The notes: a model not told the origin generated them from the sequence alone. A DNA stretch of 64,000 nt from an uncultured Reyranella sp. (GCF_945957355.1 NZ_CAMFKM010000004.1:1-64000); one strand, 5' to 3'. Shown: positions 27,452 to 35,746, counted from the first letter of the stretch. Program-made: numbers and translations.

Positions 27452-28459
27452 GTGAGCAGCACCACCCGGCCCAAGGTGGCCTTCATCGGCACCGGGGGCA
27501 CCATGGCCTCGCTGGGTGTCCATCCGCTCGAGCTGCAGGACTACGGCGTGCATGAGAATCGGATGCATGCCAGCGAGATCGTCGCCCGTTTTCCGGTGGT
27601 CGAGGAGATCGCCGAGATCATTCCGGTCGATTTCCGCAACGTGCCGAGCCCCGAGATCTACTTCGACGAATGGAAGGAGCTCGCGGCGCTCTGCCATCGC
27701 GTCGTGGCCGAGCATCCCGACCTGTCCGGCATCGTGATCGGCCACGGCACCGCGACCCTCGAGGAGACGGCCTGGGTCCTGAACCTGGTGCTCAAGGTCG
27801 ATGTGCCGGTGGTGCTGATCGGCTCACAGCGGCCGGCCTCCGGCCTGTCGACCGATGCCGCGATCAATCTCGTGAACGGCGTGCGCACCGCCGCCAGCCC
27901 GCATAGCCGCGGACGGGGCGTTCTGGTGCTGCTGAACGACGAGATCCAGGCAGCGCGCGAGGTCACCAAGACCTCGAACTGGCGCATGCAGACCTTCCGC
28001 ACGCCCGATTTCGGCGTCCTGGGGCACGCCGATGCCGACCGCGTCGCCTACTACCGGCGGCCGGAGCGCCGGCACATTCCCGATACCGAATTCGACCTGA
28101 CACACCTCGACGCCCTGCCGAGGGTCGACATCGCCTATGCCTATGCGGGTTCCGACGGCAGCGCGATGCGGGCCTTCATTGCCGCCGGGGCGAAGGGGCT
28201 GGTGTCCGCCGGCTTCGCGCCGGGCATGCCGCCCGCCGCCGATCTCGCCGCGATGGAAGAGGCGGTGAAGCAGGGGATCGTCGTGGTGCAGTCCTCGCGG
28301 GCCGGTTCGGGCCGCATCTTCCGCGGCCAGAAGCTCGACAAGGCCGGCATCCTCGCCGCGGACAATCTCAATCCCCAGAAGGCACGCCTGCTGCTTGCCC
28401 TGGCGCTCACCCGGACGACCGATCCGGCCGAGATCGCCCGGATCTTCGCGACCTACTGA
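27452..28459 (+). CDS. Asparaginase family protein
   Basis: The 335-residue protein has both asparaginase signatures: FIGTGGTMAS with the nucleophilic Thr near the N-terminus and GIVIGHGTATLEETAW with the Thr/Asp/Lys-site region. No signal peptide is visible, so it is probably cytoplasmic. The GTG at 27,452 was chosen because AGGAG lies 6 nt upstream; the longer frame adds 14 unsupported residues. L-asparagine is the default substrate, but related proteins cleave other amides. Confidence 0.85.
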   Translation: MSSTTRPKVAFIGTGGTMASLGVHPLELQDYGVHENRMHASEIVARFPVVEEIAEIIPVDFRNVPSPEIYFDEWKELAALCHRVVAEHPDLSGIVIGHGTATLEETAWVLNLVLKVDVPVVLIGSQRPASGLSTDAAINLVNGVRTAASPHSRGRGVLVLLNDEIQAAREVTKTSNWRMQTFRTPDFGVLGHADADRVAYYRRPERRHIPDTEFDLTHLDALPRVDIAYAYAGSDGSAMRAFIAAGAKGLVSAGFAPGMPPAADLAAMEEAVKQGIVVVQSSRAGSGRIFRGQKLDKAGILAADNLNPQKARLLLALALTRTTDPAEIARIFATY

Positions 28460-28493
28460 TTGCCGGCCGGTCGCGGCCTGATACCCTGCCGCG

Positions 28494-29396
28494 ATGGAGT
28501 TGAAGCAACTCGAGCATCTCGTCGCCGTCTGCAGTGCGGGCAGTTTCAGCGGCGCGGCCAAGCGGTTGGGAATCTCCCAGCCGACGCTGAGCAAGAGCAT
28601 CGCGCGACTGGAGAAGCATCTTGGACTGAAGCTGTTCGACCGCGGCGGTGGCAGCGCCCGGCCGACCGTTTACGGTCACGTGGCGGCCGAGCATGCGGCA
28701 ATGCTGCTGGCCGGCGTGGCGAGAATGAGCGAACAGCTGGAGGAACTCGCCCGCGGAGAAACCGGCAGCCTGCGCATCGGCGTCGGGCCGGCGACACGCG
28801 TCAAGCTGCTGCCCGAGGTCGTCCGGCAGGTCGGGAAGACCTTTCCCGACCTGCAGCTCGAAGCGCGCTACGACGACGTCCAGACATTGATGCGCTCGCT
28901 GCGCATGGGCAGCCTCGATCTGGTCTTCTGCTATTTCGAGGCGCCCGACGAGCAGTCCGATTTCATCCGCGTCAAGATCTGCGACGACCTGCGGATCGCC
29001 GTGGTGCGACCGCGTCATCTGGCCCTCCGTCAGGCACCGCTGACGCCGGAGATGCTGCTCAAACACCCTCTCGCCAGCGTCGGCGCCGTGCCGAGTTTCC
29101 GCAAATGGCTGGGTGCGATGAGCGCCAAGGCGGCGCGGAACATGAATGCCTTTGTCTCCGACGACTATGCGCTGGTGAAGAGCCGGGCGCTCGAGTCCGA
29201 CTTCGTCGCCCTGGGCCCACGGTTCGTGTTCGAGCAGGAACTGCGTGACGGTACGCTCGTCGAGCTGAAGCTGCGCGTGGAGATCGGCTACGAATGCTGG
29301 ATGCTCACGACCGAGGCGAACTGGCGCTCGCCGGTCGTGAAGAAGGTCGCCGACTTCGCTCGTGCGGCCATGCGGCGGAAGACACCGCGCCGCTAG
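28494..29396 (+). CDS. LysR-family transcriptional regulator
   Basis: The 300-residue protein starts MELKQLEHLVAVCSAGSFS, with the helix-turn-helix AAKRLGISQPTLSKSIARLE and a LysR effector domain (MGSLDLVFCYFEAP). It lies 34 nt after the asparaginase gene and 108 nt before a Bug receptor, UGSC partner and selenoprotein series on the same strand, so it may regulate that operon. No operator was identified. Confidence 0.86.
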   Translation: MELKQLEHLVAVCSAGSFSGAAKRLGISQPTLSKSIARLEKHLGLKLFDRGGGSARPTVYGHVAAEHAAMLLAGVARMSEQLEELARGETGSLRIGVGPATRVKLLPEVVRQVGKTFPDLQLEARYDDVQTLMRSLRMGSLDLVFCYFEAPDEQSDFIRVKICDDLRIAVVRPRHLALRQAPLTPEMLLKHPLASVGAVPSFRKWLGAMSAKAARNMNAFVSDDYALVKSRALESDFVALGPRFVFEQELRDGTLVELKLRVEIGYECWMLTTEANWRSPVVKKVADFARAAMRRKTPRR

Positions 29397-29504
29397 AGGC
29401 TATGCCTGCAGGCTATGGCTCATTCGGATTTGGGCAATTGTCACCGGGCCGGGATCAGGGGCCTTTAGCGGGTAGAACAAGAAGATGAAGCCGATGGAGG
29501 ATCC

Positions 29505-30491
29505 ATGGCTACAAGACACAGCCTGATGGGCCTGTGTGGGACGCTGTTGCTTGCGACAGCGATCGCCGCCGGGGCCGCAGGACCGGCGGCGGCGCAGTAT
29601 CCGGACAAGCCGGTCCGGCTCATCGTGCCCTTTACCGCGGGTGGTTCGCCCGATACGACGGCTCGTCGTGTCGCGCAACGCCTGACCCAGGAGCTGAAGC
29701 AGCAGTTCATCGTCGAGAACCGGCCAGGCGCGGCCGGCAATATCGGCGCAGAGACGGCCGCTCGCTCGGCGCCTGACGGCTACACGCTGATGATGATGGC
29801 CAACAGCCATGTCATCAATCCGGCGCTCTATACGAAGATCACCTACGACGTGGTGAAGGATTTCACGCCGATCTGCCTGCTCGTGCGCGGCGCCTCGATG
29901 ATGGTGGTGCCGGCCAACAGCCCGGCAAAGACGGTCAAGGAATTCGTCGACATGGCGAAGGCCAATCCCGGCAAGCTCAACTTCGGTTCGGGCGGTGCGG
30001 GCAGTCCGGCGCATCTCGCTGCGGAAGCCTTCCGTCAGGCTACCGGCATTGACTACGTCCACGTGCCCTACAAGGGCGCGCCCGAGATCGTGCGCGCGCT
30101 CGTGTCCGATCAGGTGCAGGTCGGTTTCCCGACCTTCGAGACGGCGCTGGGACTGGTGCAGCAGAAGACGCTGCGCGCGCTCGCGACGACCGGCTCGAAG
30201 CGCTCGCGACAGCTTCCCGATACGCCAACCCTGCTCGAAGCGCTGCCCGACGGGTTCAGCCTCGAAGGCTGGCTGGGCCTCGTCGCGCCGGCGGGCACGC
30301 CACCCGAAGTGGGGCAGGTGATCGTCGCGGCCATGACAAACGCGCTCAAGGATCCGGCCTTCCGTGAACAACTCGAAAGCGGAGGCTCCGACATCGATTT
30401 CCGGCCGGGCTCCGAATTCGGTGCGATCCTGCCCGGCGAACTCGTGAAGTGGCGCAAGCTCGTCGAGGGCGTCGGCGCCAAGGTCGAGTAG
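29505..30491 (+). CDS. Bug/TctC-type periplasmic solute receptor
   Basis: The 328-residue protein has an N-terminal signal peptide ending near AAGPAAAQ and the Bug/TctC fold: YPDKPVRLIVPFTAGGSPD, VENRPGAAGNIGAE, VHVPYKGAPEIVRALV and APAGTPPEV. Bug proteins bind carboxylates or other small organic molecules, sometimes without a dedicated transporter. No tctAB genes are nearby. It lies 14 nt upstream of the UGSC-associated gene, so its ligand may be that pathway's substrate. Confidence 0.9.
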   Translation: MATRHSLMGLCGTLLLATAIAAGAAGPAAAQYPDKPVRLIVPFTAGGSPDTTARRVAQRLTQELKQQFIVENRPGAAGNIGAETAARSAPDGYTLMMMANSHVINPALYTKITYDVVKDFTPICLLVRGASMMVVPANSPAKTVKEFVDMAKANPGKLNFGSGGAGSPAHLAAEAFRQATGIDYVHVPYKGAPEIVRALVSDQVQVGFPTFETALGLVQQKTLRALATTGSKRSRQLPDTPTLLEALPDGFSLEGWLGLVAPAGTPPEVGQVIVAAMTNALKDPAFREQLESGGSDIDFRPGSEFGAILPGELVKWRKLVEGVGAKVE

Positions 30492-30505
30492 GGAAGGAAC
30501 GAGCC

Positions 30506-31591
30506 ATGGCCGTCGCCCCCAAGCCGCGGATCCACGAAGTCCCGGACGATCTGCTGGCCGCCATCGACTGGTGCTACGAGCAGGGCTGGACCGACGGTCT
30601 TCCCGTCGTGCCGCCGGTCGTTCCCCGCGTCGACGCCATGCTGGCGGCCGAGGCGCGTCCGCGCGAGACGGTGATCGCGCACCATCCCGCGACCGGCCTC
30701 GACCTGTCGCTGCATGCCGCGGCGGTGAACGCGGTGATGGCGGGCTGCCTGCCCGAATATTTCCCGGTGATCGTCGCCGCGTTCGAGGCGATGGACCGGA
30801 CCGATTTCAACTTCCACGGTTCGACCGCCAGCACCGGCGGGTCGGCGCCGCTGCTCGTCGTCAGCGGTCCCTATGCCGAGGAGATCGGCATGAATGCCGA
30901 CGTGAACCTGTTCGGCCCGGGTAACCGCGCCAACGGGACGATCGGCCGGGCGACGCGCCTCATCCTGCGCAACGTGTTCCAGATGCTGCCGGGCATTTCG
31001 GACAAGTCCACGCAGGGCAATCCGGGAAAATACAGCTTCTGCATCGCCGAACGGTCGCGCGGCAATCCGTGGCCGCTGCTCTGCGAGGCGCAGGGCTACG
31101 AGAAGGGCGTGTCGAGCGTCACCTGCTATGCCGGCGGCGGCTTCTTCAACGTCGAGAACCACGGTGGCAATACGCCGGAGGAAGTGCTCGGCTCGGTCGC
31201 CGATTCGATGGCCAACTACGGCTGCATCAGCCTCGGCCAGAGCGTGGTGATCCTCGCGCCCGAGCACATGAAGATCGTGGCGGATGCCGGCTGGTCGCGC
31301 GAGAAGGTGCAGGAGTTCCTGTTCGTAACGGCCAGGCGGTCGGTCGAAGGCATGAAGAGCGCGGGCAAGTATCGCGACCGAGAATATGAAGCGCAGCACG
31401 GGGAGGGCGCGCACGCGCTCGCCATGGAGGGCTTCATGCATCGCGGGATGCGGCCGGACGACATCCTCGTGACCATGGGCGGCGGCGATGCCGGCGGTCA
31501 TTCCTGCTTCATCCCGTCGTGGAGCCGGGGCCGGGCGTCGATCATGCAGCACAAGGCCATCATCCCACCGCCTTTGGGCGTCGCTAAGTAA
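30506..31591 (+). CDS. Conserved protein of unknown function paired with the UGSC selenoprotein
   Basis: The 361-residue protein starts MAVAPKPRIHE, with GGAAGGAAC upstream. It has no signal peptide or membrane helix. Visible conserved-looking segments include WTDGLPVVPPVVPRVDAML, the glycine-rich CYAGGGFFNVENHGG, and MGGGDAGGHSCFIPSW near the end. I recall no characterised enzyme for it; similar sequences are annotated loosely in databases. It sits 16 nt before the UGSC selenoprotein and 14 nt after a Bug receptor, so the three probably form one functional unit, perhaps a two-subunit enzyme with an imported substrate. Confidence 0.75.
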   Translation: MAVAPKPRIHEVPDDLLAAIDWCYEQGWTDGLPVVPPVVPRVDAMLAAEARPRETVIAHHPATGLDLSLHAAAVNAVMAGCLPEYFPVIVAAFEAMDRTDFNFHGSTASTGGSAPLLVVSGPYAEEIGMNADVNLFGPGNRANGTIGRATRLILRNVFQMLPGISDKSTQGNPGKYSFCIAERSRGNPWPLLCEAQGYEKGVSSVTCYAGGGFFNVENHGGNTPEEVLGSVADSMANYGCISLGQSVVILAPEHMKIVADAGWSREKVQEFLFVTARRSVEGMKSAGKYRDREYEAQHGEGAHALAMEGFMHRGMRPDDILVTMGGGDAGGHSCFIPSWSRGRASIMQHKAIIPPPLGVAK

Positions 31592-31607
31592 GCGGAAGGA
31601 GTTTCAG

Positions 31608-32126
31608 ATGCAGCTCTATTCACCCATGTCGACGACGCCCAAGCGCCAGGCGTTCCGCGCGCCGCCGCTCGCCAGCCTCGAGGGCCTGCGAATCGGCCTC
31701 CTGGAGAACGGCAAGCTCAATGCCGACGAGATGCTGCGGGAAGTCGCGGCGCTGTTCGTCGAGCGGCATGGCTGTACCATCCGAACCGTGGCCTCGAAGA
31801 AGAACGCGAGCGCCCCGGCGCCGTCCGCGACCCTGACCCAGGTGGCGCAGGAGGTGGACTTCCTCATCACCGGCCTGGGGGATTGAGGGTCCTGCTCAAC
31901 GTGCAGTCTGCACGACAGCATCAGCTTCGAACAACTCGGCAAGCGCGCCGTGGTGATTTGCACGACGCCCTTCGAGGTGACCGTGAAGAACATCGCTCGG
32001 GTGCTCGGCATTCCTGACTACCCGTTCGTGAAGGTCCAGCACCCGATCGGGAGTTGCACCCTCGACGAACTCAAGGTCCGGGCCGAGGTGGCCTATAGCC
32101 AGGCGGTGGCGATCCTTCAGGCCTGA
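31608..32126 (+). CDS. UGSC-family selenoprotein (in-frame TGA read as selenocysteine)
   Basis: The frame starts at ATG 31,608 with AAGGAG 7 nt upstream. It meets TGA at 31,884-31,886 (codon 93) and continues in the same frame to a TGA at 32,124-32,126, giving 172 residues. Around the first TGA it reads ITGLGD-U-GSCSTCSLHDS, the U-G-S-C motif of a selenoprotein family first reported from metagenomes. The post-TGA part is clearly protein-coding (FEQLGKRAVVICTTPFEVT) and holds a second GSC near residue 149 (HPIGSCTLDEL). A SECIS-like hairpin follows the TGA. The U/C pair could act as a redox centre. It ends an apparent operon with a Bug receptor and the unknown partner. Automated calling would stop at residue 92. 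Confidence 0.88.
31887..31920 (+). promoter_or_regulatory. Bacterial SECIS-like element after the Sec TGA
   Basis: GTGCAG-T-CTGCAC (31,901-31,913) forms a perfect stem, most plausibly GTGC/GCAC with loop AGTCT, starting 14 nt after the TGA. It is strikingly like the apical part of the E. coli fdhF SECIS (GGUUGCAGGUCUGCACC from memory). Spacing places the loop about 18-22 nt downstream of the UGA, as expected for SelB recognition. Confidence 0.75.
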
Positions 32127-32159
32127 GGATCGCCAACCAAAGGCGACGACCAAATAGTA

Positions 32160-32188
32160 TTGACTAATTCATTAGCCTTGGCTAATGC
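32160..32188 (+). promoter_or_regulatory. ArsR promoter with embedded operator
   Basis: CATTAGCCTTGGCTAATG (32,170-32,187) is a perfect palindrome. It lies between a TTGACT -35-like hexamer (32,160-32,165) and a TAATGC -10-like hexamer (32,183-32,188), spaced 17 nt. This is the expected geometry for repression by the adjacent ArsR protein. Confidence 0.6.
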
Positions 32189-32195
32189 GTTGGTC

Positions 32196-32525
32196 ATGAA
32201 CCAGCCTGCTCCCCTCGATGCCGTCATGCGCACCCTCGCCGATCCCACGCGGCGGGCGGTGTTCGAACGCGTGGTCGGCGCCTCGGAAATTACCGTGGGC
32301 GAACTCACGAAGGGGAGCGGGGTGACGCAGGGCGCCATCTCGCAGCACCTCAAGTCCTTGAAGCAGGCCGGGCTCGTCGCCGAACGGCCCGAGGGCCGTA
32401 ACGTCTACTACCGCGCCGAGCCCAAGGGGCTCGAGCCGCTGGTCGACTGGATGAGCCACTACGGCGTCTTCTGGCGCGATCGCTTCGACAACCTCCGTGC
32501 TCTCCTGAAGGAAATTGACCCATGA
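32196..32525 (+). CDS. ArsR-family transcriptional repressor
   Basis: The 109-residue winged-helix protein starts MNQPAPLDAVMRTLADPTRR, with the recognition region GVTQGAISQHLKSLKQAGLV and beta-wing EGRNVYYRAEP. It lacks the metal-binding Cys of ArsR/SmtB sensors and belongs to the subgroup paired with SRPBCC (AHSA1) proteins. ATG 32,196 was preferred over an upstream TTG at 32,160 because the latter would put the promoter and operator inside the coding sequence. ATGA overlap links it to the next gene. Confidence 0.9.
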   Translation: MNQPAPLDAVMRTLADPTRRAVFERVVGASEITVGELTKGSGVTQGAISQHLKSLKQAGLVAERPEGRNVYYRAEPKGLEPLVDWMSHYGVFWRDRFDNLRALLKEIDP

Positions 32526-33010
32526 GCAACGCTGCTGCCCGCAGGCCCGATACCCATGACATCGTCGTCGAGGACGTCTTCCCGCATCCGCCATCGGCGA
32601 TCTGGAAAGTGCTCACGACCGGCGCCCTGATCGGCCGCTGGCTGAAGATGCCGATCGAAGGCTTTGCGCCGGTGGTCGGTACCCGTTTCACCTACAGGAC
32701 GACGCCGGCCGGCGGATGGGACGGCACGATCCATTGCGAGGTCCTCGACGTGGTCGAGAATCGCCGCTTCGTCCATTCCTGGAAAGGCGGACACGAGTCG
32801 AACGTGGGCTACGGCGCGCCACTCGACACGGTGGTCACGTGGACGCTGGCTCCGGTCGAGGCCGGAACGCGCCTGCGCCTCGTTCATTCCGGCTTCGTGC
32901 TGCCGCGCAACCAGACCGCGTTCACCGGCATGGGCAACGGCTGGCAGCAGGTCGTGAAGACGATCGATGCGATCTCGGCGGAGGAGACGGCCGCCCGCAA
33001 GCCGGACTGA
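32522..33010 (+). CDS. SRPBCC (AHSA1-like) domain protein
   Basis: The 162-residue protein shows the AHSA1/START-like helix-grip pattern: VVEDVFPHPPSAIWKVLTTG, GRWLKMPIEGF, and VVTWTLAPVEAGTRLRLVHSG. Such proteins bind hydrophobic ligands, and ArsR-SRPBCC pairs are a recurrent two-gene unit. The 4-nt overlap with the ArsR gene implies coupled translation. Ligand and function are unknown. Confidence 0.87.
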   Translation: MSNAAARRPDTHDIVVEDVFPHPPSAIWKVLTTGALIGRWLKMPIEGFAPVVGTRFTYRTTPAGGWDGTIHCEVLDVVENRRFVHSWKGGHESNVGYGAPLDTVVTWTLAPVEAGTRLRLVHSGFVLPRNQTAFTGMGNGWQQVVKTIDAISAEETAARKPD

Positions 33011-33060
33011 ACCGGCGGCCTCGCAACTGTCCTGGCATGAAGTGTGTATGATCTTCAGCC

Positions 33061-34035
33061 ATGACTGCTGTTTCACGTCGCACTTTCCTGGCGGCCGGCG
33101 CGACTGCCGGCCTGATCGGCTCTTCCGTCCGTGCGCAGGCGGCCTATCCGTCGCAGACCATTCGCCTCGTGGTGCCCTATACGCCCGGCGGCGGCTCGGA
33201 TTTCACCGGCCGGCTCGTGGCGCAGAAGCTCCAGGAGATCGGCGGCTACAACCTGATCGTCGACAACAGGCCCGGCGCCGCCGGCATGCTGGGCACGGAG
33301 CTCGTCGCGCGGGCGCCGGCGGACGGATATACGCTGCTCTATGCCGACGTCGCGCACGGCATCAATCCCGCCGTCTATTCCAAGGCGCGTTACGATCCCG
33401 TGAAGAATTTCGTGCCGATCACGCTGGTCGGCGCGTCGCCCCAGGTCCTGGTCGCCAATCCATCGTTTCCCGCCAATTCGCTGAAGGAGTTGCTCGCGAT
33501 GCCGCGCGATCAGCTCCAGAAGATCCCGGTTGGTACGCCGGGGCAGGGCAGTGGTCCCCATCTGACCTATGAACTGCTGCGCACGAAGGTCGGCCTCGAC
33601 CTCGTCCATGTGCCCTACAAGGGAGGCGCGCCTGCGCTCGCCGACGCGATCAACGGCCAGATCCCGTTGGTCATGAACGCAATGCCACCGGTCATGCCGC
33701 ATCTCCAGTCGGGCAAGCTGAAGGCATTGGCGATCGCCACGGCGGAGCGTCATCCGCGTCTGCCCGATGTCCAGACCTATGCCGAGAGCGCGCCGGGCGT
33801 CGTCGTCTACAACTGGTATGGCTTTCTCGCGCCGGCGGGCACGCCGCCGGAGGTGACGAACAAGCTGGCGGCGGACATCGCCCGCGTGCTCGTCCTGCCG
33901 GACGTGAAGGAGAAATTCGACGCCGCCTTCCTCGATCCCATGCCGCAGGGAAGTGCCGAGATGGCGCGCTTCCTCGACGGGGAAGTGCGCCAGTGGAAGA
34001 CGGTGGCGGCGGAGACCGGCGTCTCGCTGGACTGA
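33061..34035 (+). CDS. Bug/TctC-type periplasmic solute receptor (Tat signal)
   Basis: The 324-residue protein begins MTAVSRRTFLAAGATAGL, a twin-arginine signal (SRRTFLAAG), then follows the Bug/TctC pattern: YPSQTIRLVVPYTPGGGSD, VDNRPGAAGMLG, VHVPYKGGAPALADAI and APAGTPPEV. It is the second Bug receptor in 4 kb but only distantly similar to the first. No transporter genes are adjacent. Its ligand is unknown. Confidence 0.9.
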   Translation: MTAVSRRTFLAAGATAGLIGSSVRAQAAYPSQTIRLVVPYTPGGGSDFTGRLVAQKLQEIGGYNLIVDNRPGAAGMLGTELVARAPADGYTLLYADVAHGINPAVYSKARYDPVKNFVPITLVGASPQVLVANPSFPANSLKELLAMPRDQLQKIPVGTPGQGSGPHLTYELLRTKVGLDLVHVPYKGGAPALADAINGQIPLVMNAMPPVMPHLQSGKLKALAIATAERHPRLPDVQTYAESAPGVVVYNWYGFLAPAGTPPEVTNKLAADIARVLVLPDVKEKFDAAFLDPMPQGSAEMARFLDGEVRQWKTVAAETGVSLD

Positions 34036-34067
34036 CGAGCCTTCTCTGTCAGCGTGAATTGGAGCGC

Positions 34068-34586
34068 CTACAGCGCGCCTTCGTGCTCCAGCAGCCACTT
34101 CTTGCGCGGCAGGCCGCCGCCGTATCCGGTCAGGGTGCCGTTGCTGCCGATGACGCGATGGCAAGGCACGACGATGCTGATCGGGTTCTGGCCATTGGCA
34201 AGCCCGGCGGCGCGGATCGCGCGGGGCTTGTCGATGCGCGCGGCCAGCTCGGCGTAGCTGATCGTCGTGCCGTGGCGGATCCTGCGCAGCGCCTGCCACA
34301 CGCTTCTCTGGAAGGGTGTGCCGGCCATCTCGACCGGCAGCGTGTCGATGACCGCGATGTCGCCCTGGAAGTACGACCGCATCGCCGTCGTCAGCCCACC
34401 CGGATCGCGCGCGGCCGAGAGCGAATAGCGCCCCTTGCCGTAGTAGCGGTCGAGCAGGAGACGCATGCGCGCCTCGTGATCGGTCCAGTCGATGGTGCGA
34501 AGGCGGCCCTCGGCGTCGGCCACAATCAGCAGCTCGCCGACCGGCGTCGCCAGACGATCGATCCGGAAGTCGAAATGCTCAGCCAT
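34068..34586 (-). CDS. ogt: Methylated-DNA--protein-cysteine methyltransferase
   Basis: The 172-residue protein (start MAEHFDFRIDR) removes O6-alkyl groups from guanine. The C-terminal domain has GTPFQRSVWQALRRI, the helix-turn-helix region AELAARIDKPRAIRAAG and the active site IVVPCHRVIG with the acceptor Cys, then GTLTGYGGGLPRK. It overlaps the upstream Ada-AlkA gene by 8 nt, so the two are an alkylation-repair operon. A longer start at 34,616 lies within that gene and is less likely. Confidence 0.92.
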   Translation of the reverse strand: MAEHFDFRIDRLATPVGELLIVADAEGRLRTIDWTDHEARMRLLLDRYYGKGRYSLSAARDPGGLTTAMRSYFQGDIAVIDTLPVEMAGTPFQRSVWQALRRIRHGTTISYAELAARIDKPRAIRAAGLANGQNPISIVVPCHRVIGSNGTLTGYGGGLPRKKWLLEHEGAL

Positions 34587-35631
34587 GACGGGCCATCCTG
34601 AGATGCTGGGCGGCATAGGCGTGCCAGGGCCGCCAGGCCGGGGGTGCTCCTTCGTCGACGGAGATGGTTAGCGTGTCGCGTTCCCAGTCCCCTGGCGCCC
34701 GCAGGCCGGGGCGCCTCGCAATCAGCGGCGCGAGCTTCGGGTCGCGGGCGAGATGGCGGTCGATGGTGGCGATGTCGGCACCGAGGTCGAATACGCGGCG
34801 CACGCGCGCGACGATCGCCGGCAGCGCCTTGACCGACGGGAAGCGGATGGTGACCGCGACGGCATTGCGCTCCGGCAGATGAGCGACGGCGACGTTGCCT
34901 CGTTCGCCGTCGAGCTCGATGCGGCGGTGCCAGACGTCTTCCTCGATCCATTCCGTGCCGGGCGCCGACCGGGCGGCGAGCGCCGCCAGCATCCCGGGCC
35001 AGTCGTACGGCGGGCGGTAGGCGAGCTTCAACGTGACGCCGTCCCTGGCCGAGGTATCGGCGCCGCTCCTGCGCCGTAGCGCGCTCGGCGGCCGGTCGAA
35101 CAATGAACGGAACGTCTCGTTGAAGCGCCGAACGCTGCCGAAGCCCGAGGCCAACGCCACCTCCGCCATCGGCAGGCGCGTGTCGTGCAGCAGCTGCTTG
35201 GCGAACAGCACCCGCCTCGTCTGCGCCACCGCGACAGGCGACGCGCCGAGATGGCGCTGGAACAGGCGGCGAAGCTGCCGGCCGCCGACCCCCAGCCGCT
35301 CGGCCAACGCTTCGATACTAGCCTCGTCCTCGTCGAGCGCGCCATCAGCGATCAGTGCCAGCGCGCGGCTCACCGTGTTGGCGGTGCCGCGCCAGAAGGC
35401 CAGGTCGGGGGCGATCTCGGGTCGGCAGCGCAGGCAGGGCCGGAAGCCCGCCTCCTGCGCGGCGGCGGCCGAGGCGAAGAACCGGCAGTTCTCGAACCTG
35501 GGTGTGCGGGCCGGGCACACCGGCCGGCAGTAGATGCCGGTCGAGGTGACGCCGACGAACACGCGCCCGTCGAAGCGGGCGTCGCGGCTCTGGAAGGCGC
35601 GGTAGTAGGTCCTGCGGTCGAGCAATTCCAT
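34579..35631 (-). CDS. Ada regulator/AlkA-like fusion lacking the glycosylase core
   Basis: The 350-residue protein has three parts. Residues 1-80 are the Ada methylphosphotriester domain, with zinc cysteines C35, C39, C66 and C69 (IYCRPVC, RPCLRC). Residues 85-190 are an AraC-type helix-turn-helix. About 196-310 is the AlkA N-terminal domain (LKLAYRPPYDWPGMLAALAAR). Full-length relatives continue with a HhH-GPD glycosylase domain. Here, after LRAPGDW at residue 316, the text jumps within about 16 residues to AWRPWHAYAAQHL, which is the normal C-terminal end. The catalytic Asp helix-hairpin-helix core, about 130 residues, is therefore missing. Sensing and regulatory parts look intact. Confidence 0.85.
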   Translation of the reverse strand: MELLDRRTYYRAFQSRDARFDGRVFVGVTSTGIYCRPVCPARTPRFENCRFFASAAAAQEAGFRPCLRCRPEIAPDLAFWRGTANTVSRALALIADGALDEDEASIEALAERLGVGGRQLRRLFQRHLGASPVAVAQTRRVLFAKQLLHDTRLPMAEVALASGFGSVRRFNETFRSLFDRPPSALRRRSGADTSARDGVTLKLAYRPPYDWPGMLAALAARSAPGTEWIEEDVWHRRIELDGERGNVAVAHLPERNAVAVTIRFPSVKALPAIVARVRRVFDLGADIATIDRHLARDPKLAPLIARRPGLRAPGDWERDTLTISVDEGAPPAWRPWHAYAAQHLRMARHG

Positions 35632-35746
35632 GGGGCCATCCTTCCACGCGCGTGCGGGCCGCGCTCGCGGTTTTCGGACCCGATGGTCACACGCTCTCCG
35701 GGGCCATCGTTTGACCGGGGCCCGGGAAAATGATCAGTCGCCGGCC

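Noticed and set aside
32160..32195. TTG start of the ArsR gene
   Set aside because: It would place the promoter hexamers and the palindromic operator inside the coding region; ATG 32,196 fits the family length.
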